19,862 nt of DNA, from NCBI GenBank assembly GCA_016839905.1, contig JAEOTJ010000369.1, forward strand, positions 1 to 19,862, read 5' to 3'. Below the pieces are notes generated by a model, which ran no database searches, had not been told where the DNA came from, and saw only the letters and a list, made by a program, of their open reading frames with translations. Of the stretch, positions 16,878-19,862 are shown in pieces. The translations under genes and the position numbers were made by a program. Source of the DNA: Promethearchaeota archaeon (lineage in GTDB: Archaea > Asgardarchaeota > Lokiarchaeia > Sigynarchaeales > SOKP01). Each line of letters starts with the position of its first letter. Within the stretch, counting starts at the first letter, position 1.

Positions 16878-17330
16878 AAAAAATCTTTATTTTTCCTTGT
16901 CTATGTTAAAGTTATATTGACGAGTTAAAAATCTTTTTATTGTTAAAGAACGATTTTTTTATAGGTAAAGAATATGAGTTAAATTTCTTCTTAATTTTCA
17001 AGAAAAAAATCTCAATTAAAAAAAATATTCATTAAATATTTCTTAAAGTACATAAAGCACGCGATATAGGGGGGGAGTGGTACTTTTTTCGTTTTTTATA
17101 GAAATTTAAAATTTTTTATAGAATATTAGCATACAGAAATAACAATAAAAAGAGATATTTTAAATTATCCAAAGAAAAGAGTTTGAGTGATAAATTTGAT
17201 TTAATATTAGAATGTTCATTAAGCTATTTACGAAGCTTGTATTCTTGCGCTATTTTATAATTACAAGGATAAACAATAATATAGGAGATTAAAAAAAAAA
17301 AAAATAATAAAAATTTGAAAATTTACTTGC
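16878..17330. other. 453-base intergenic region between the surface-protein gene and coaBC
   Basis: No ORF or structured RNA gene is evident. On the minus strand it holds the U-tract just after the surface-protein stop (17291-17304) and a TATA-like CCTATAAAAAA at about 16955-16965, a candidate coaBC promoter. In the middle, 17057-17082 is a GC-rich patch with seven consecutive G (17069-17075), followed on the plus strand by two T6 runs (17084-17097). The rest is plain AT-rich sequence. Confidence 0.6.
17291..17304 (-). terminator. U-tract terminator of the surface-protein gene
   Basis: A run of 14 A on the plus strand, read as 14 U in the minus-strand transcript, begins about 26 bases after the stop codon at 17331. 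Archaeal RNA polymerase commonly stops at such U-tracts without needing a hairpin, so this is the likely end of the message. Confidence 0.6.
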
Positions 17331-19862
17331 TTATTTTTTCATCCCATCTAATTTATTCTGAAGTATTTCTAGTTGTTTATTCAAATCCGTCTTCTTTTTT
17401 AAGTATTGTTGAAATTTCACTTTTTTAGCGGCGTAAAATTCATCAAGTTTAGCGATATTCTCTTCAATCAATTCTATTTCTGTTTCAATGTTATCAATTT
17501 GTTTTTGAACCTTTTTGCTCACTTTTTTACCTTTCTTGGGTTTCTCTTTATAGTCATAAGGTTCACTCGTGAATACAACTTCCTTTTTCTCTTTTATAAG
17601 AGGTTCATCAATTGACATATCAGGATATGCAAACTTGGTTTCATCATAAAATCTTCTTCTTTTATACATTGGTTCTTCTTCTTTTTCTTCTGGTTCCTGC
17701 GGAGGTTGAGGTTCCTGCGGAGGTTGAGGTTCATACTGGGGTTGAGGTTCATACTGGGGTTGAGGTTCATACTGGGGTTGAGGTTCCTGCGGAGGTTGAG
17801 GTTCCTGCGGAGGTTGAGGTTCCTGCAGGGGTTGTGGTACATACTGGGGTTGTGGTTCATACTGGGGTTGAGGTTCCTGTTCTGGTGGCATTTCTTCAGT
17901 CGCTAAATCTTGAGATAAGTAATCATAGTCATATTTACTTTGCTTTTTAAATTCGGGATGTACTTGTTGAAAACCATACTTACCTGATTTATCTTGGGTA
18001 ATTGTTTTATAATAGGTCTTTGTCTTCTTTTTCTTTTTAACCTTAGTTGAAACTACGGTTGCCAAAGCGAAAATTGAACCAATTATAATTGTCAGCAATA
18101 ATATTAAAATAATTGGTAATTCAGGATCAGACGGAGGAGGGAGTATTGGAGGTTGGCCTTTCACAAATGTAACGGTTTTAGACCATACATTTCCTACTGA
18201 ATCACTTATATATAAGGTTATGGATACTTGCGTACCTTCTGGTATATCTTCCCATCCTTCTTTTATCGTAAATGTGATTTGTTCCTTATATCCACCAGGT
18301 ATATTATATTTTGTTGGATCTCCCTTAATAAAATACCAACAAGTCACGTGGGTTTTCTGTGAAAGTTCTACTATGAATTCTGGAATTTCTGTAGTAAATT
18401 TGCTGTATTCTTGTGGTTCATTCCAAAATATTTTAATAACTTCTGGCTCAGTAGTATCTTTTATTACTGTAACATTAGCGGGAAGTGCTTCTGTGCCTCC
18501 GCTCCTATTGAGATAAAATACAATTAATATCTCCCCATCTAACATGGTATCCCAGGCAGTTGAGTTGATCGTGCCGTTATATATAGCTTTATAGTTAGGA
18601 GAAGTTGATATGATATATTTAGTCGCACTAAAATTTATTGTATACCATACTGTATCTCGTTCTGCTCCATTTAGTAAAATTTCATAATAAGGTGGTGTCT
18701 TAAATCTCTGACCGTCTACTGGTGGAGTGATAAGGATTACCTCTAAAGCAGTACTATCTTTTTCAACATTTACATAAGCATCTCCAACATTTCCAGCCGA
18801 GTCGTTTGCATAGAAATGGAGCTCTACAGTTCCATCAGGAGTATTAGTCCACGTGAAATTGTTGGTCCGGTTTGACAAATCAGTAATGAAATGCTTCGTA
18901 ATATTCGCCCCGACCGTGTACCAGACACTATGATTATATAATTCATTAATAGTTATAGAATATTTAGGAGCACGAGCAACTATTTTACTTGGTGTTGGTT
19001 CAATAATTGTTATTATTGGAGCAATCGTATCTTTTATTATGGTAACATTAGCAGAATCCATGTGTCCGGTTGTATCATTAACGTAGAAGGTAAGCGTTAT
19101 ATTCCCATCTAATTCATAGTACCATGCATTTGAGTCGATCGTGCCATTAGAAACAATAATATGCTTAGTAGCATTGCTCCCAACCGTGTACCAAATATCA
19201 TCTCGGTTTATTTCAGTAATATTAATAGTAAAGTCAGGGGGATTAGAAAAGAATATACTTGCGTTTGGTAGAACATATGGAGAAATAAGTGAAATAATAG
19301 GGTCTATAGTATCCTTTATTAGAGAAACGGTGTCAGAACCTTCATTTCCAGCTGAATCATTTGCTCTGAATGTTATTGTTAAAGGTCCATCTGAAAGAGC
19401 ATTCCAAGCTGTCGAGCTGATCGTTCCATTTGATGTGATTGTGAATTTTATTGTACTTCCATTAATTGTATACCAAATCATATCTTGATTTATTTCATTC
19501 ACGGTCACAGTAAAGGTTGGTGTACTATCAAAGAATTCACCATCCATAGGAGAACTTATCGAAATGATTGGGGATATTGTATCTTTTATTACAGTAACAT
19601 TGGCAGAATTGATATGACCTAATGTATCGTTTGCATAAAAAATAAGCGTTATATTTCCATCCGGAGCATTATTCCAAGTATTTGTTTCAACAGTAACTTG
19701 ACCATCATAAAATTCACCTGAATAAGAACTGAAGTTATACCACCTTTCATCAAGATTTGGATCTACAACACTAACTTCATATATAGGACTATTTTTAAAT
19801 GGCATATTTTCTATTGGTAATATTATGGATATACTCGGAGAGGTTGTATCTTTTTCTATTGA
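17331..19862 (-). CDS. Surface-anchored Ig-like repeat protein, 5' end beyond the window
   Basis: Partial: the frame stays open from the Met codon at 19805 to the right edge, and the upstream codons (KDTTSPSISI) belong to a further repeat, so that Met is internal. Numbered from it, 824 residues are seen. Residues 1-550 are about six repeats of 85-100 residues of Ig-like/fibronectin-like type, with recurring WYT(I/V)G-x-N-x-TK, DG-x-x-x-(I/L)-x-F-(Y/R)-(A/V)-ND-(S/T)-x-G and a closing VIKDT-x-(A/S)PI. Many N-x-S/T sites suggest glycosylation. A single membrane segment (563-586) is followed by a KVKKKKKTK stop-transfer cluster, so the repeats face outside. The cytoplasmic tail has a Pro/Gln/Glu tandem repeat (641-705), a basic KPKKGKKVSKK patch and a C-terminal coiled coil (about 765-822). 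Such proteins serve as surface or S-layer-associated adhesins; the specific role is unknown. A U-tract terminator follows the stop. Confidence 0.88.
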   Translation of the reverse strand, partial: SIEKDTTSPSISIILPIENMPFKNSPIYEVSVVDPNLDERWYNFSSYSGEFYDGQVTVETNTWNNAPDGNITLIFYANDTLGHINSANVTVIKDTISPIISISSPMDGEFFDSTPTFTVTVNEINQDMIWYTINGSTIKFTITSNGTISSTAWNALSDGPLTITFRANDSAGNEGSDTVSLIKDTIDPIISLISPYVLPNASIFFSNPPDFTINITEINRDDIWYTVGSNATKHIIVSNGTIDSNAWYYELDGNITLTFYVNDTTGHMDSANVTIIKDTIAPIITIIEPTPSKIVARAPKYSITINELYNHSVWYTVGANITKHFITDLSNRTNNFTWTNTPDGTVELHFYANDSAGNVGDAYVNVEKDSTALEVILITPPVDGQRFKTPPYYEILLNGAERDTVWYTINFSATKYIISTSPNYKAIYNGTINSTAWDTMLDGEILIVFYLNRSGGTEALPANVTVIKDTTEPEVIKIFWNEPQEYSKFTTEIPEFIVELSQKTHVTCWYFIKGDPTKYNIPGGYKEQITFTIKEGWEDIPEGTQVSITLYISDSVGNVWSKTVTFVKGQPPILPPPSDPELPIILILLLTIIIGSIFALATVVSTKVKKKKKTKTYYKTITQDKSGKYGFQQVHPEFKKQSKYDYDYLSQDLATEEMPPEQEPQPQYEPQPQYVPQPLQEPQPPQEPQPPQEPQPQYEPQPQYEPQPQYEPQPPQEPQPPQEPEEKEEEPMYKRRRFYDETKFAYPDMSIDEPLIKEKKEVVFTSEPYDYKEKPKKGKKVSKKVQKQIDNIETEIELIEENIAKLDEFYAAKKVKFQQYLKKKTDLNKQLEILQNKLDGMKK
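17692..17880 (-). repeat. 18-bp coding minisatellite in the surface-protein tail
   Basis: Ten full 18-base units plus a partial one run from 17692. Two variants are interleaved: one containing CCTGCGGAG (A) and one containing CATACTGGG (B). Read on the plus strand the order is A A B B B A A A' B B. Each unit encodes six residues, giving alternating EPQPPQ and EPQPQY hexapeptides in the cytoplasmic tail. The unit is a multiple of three, so copy changes keep the frame. Confidence 0.9.
18048..18119 (-). other. Transmembrane segment of the surface protein
   Basis: The hydrophobic stretch PIILILLLTIIIGSIFALAT and neighbours is the only membrane span in the visible part. It lies between the Pro-rich end of the Ig-like ectodomain and a lysine cluster, which sets the orientation as ectodomain outside and tail inside. 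Confidence 0.85.

Noticed and set aside
17236..17267. CTTGTA and TACAAG inverted pair as a possible riboswitch or terminator
   Set aside because: A six-base stem with a 20-base loop and no flanking conserved elements is not distinguishable from chance.
17594..17950. Several Arg- or Val-rich ORFs on both strands over the minisatellite
   Set aside because: They are frame-shifted readings of the 18-bp repeat. The minus-strand frame that continues into the Ig-like domains is clearly the coding one.

Overview
This window is AT-rich archaeal DNA, most likely from an Asgard (Promethearchaeota/Lokiarchaeia-like) genome. The archaeal assignment is firm: it carries an archaeal MCM helicase, a GINS subunit of the Gins23 type, both subunits of topoisomerase VI, an archaeal-type CoaBC, archaeal TATA-like promoters and U-tract termination. 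The Asgard assignment is an inference from the very low GC content, the unusually large multidomain proteins (a topoisomerase VI B subunit of 1187 residues, a HEAT-repeat membrane protein of 1147 residues) and the long Ig-like surface protein. No signature gene for Asgard archaea lies in the window.

Layout. Nearly every gene is on the minus strand and reads right to left. From the right edge: a truncated surface-anchored protein with repeated Ig-like domains (17331 to the edge); a 453-base gap; coaBC (15591-16877, coenzyme A synthesis); an eight-segment membrane protein of unknown function (14497-15342); a tight four-gene operon top6B, top6A, an unrecognised 174-codon ORF and pyrE (14221 down to 8249); a single plus-strand gene, gins23 (7685-8257), whose stop region overlaps the end of pyrE; the large membrane/HEAT protein (4134-7577), divergent from gins23; and mcm (222-3962), which carries a full-length intein. 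The first 221 bases are an intergenic region with a possible start of another minus-strand gene at the very edge.

How the genes fit together. MCM and Gins23 are two parts of the archaeal CMG replicative helicase (Cdc45/RecJ, MCM, GINS), and topoisomerase VI removes the supercoils and links made by replication and transcription. PyrE makes OMP for pyrimidine nucleotides and CoaBC makes phosphopantetheine. The neighbourhood is therefore housekeeping with a DNA-replication bias, not an obvious defence or mobile island. The only selfish element seen is the MCM intein with its LAGLIDADG endonuclease.

Most interesting points: (1) Top6B has a pair of SAP-like motifs, a proline-rich linker and a C-terminal winged-helix-like domain appended, plus three internal insertions; (2) an unknown small basic protein is translationally coupled to Top6A, with a well-placed Shine-Dalgarno pointing to a CTG start; (3) an intein splits the MCM Walker A motif between Lys and Ser; (4) a polytopic membrane domain is fused to a long HEAT solenoid. 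I found no CRISPR array, tRNA, rRNA or insertion sequence.
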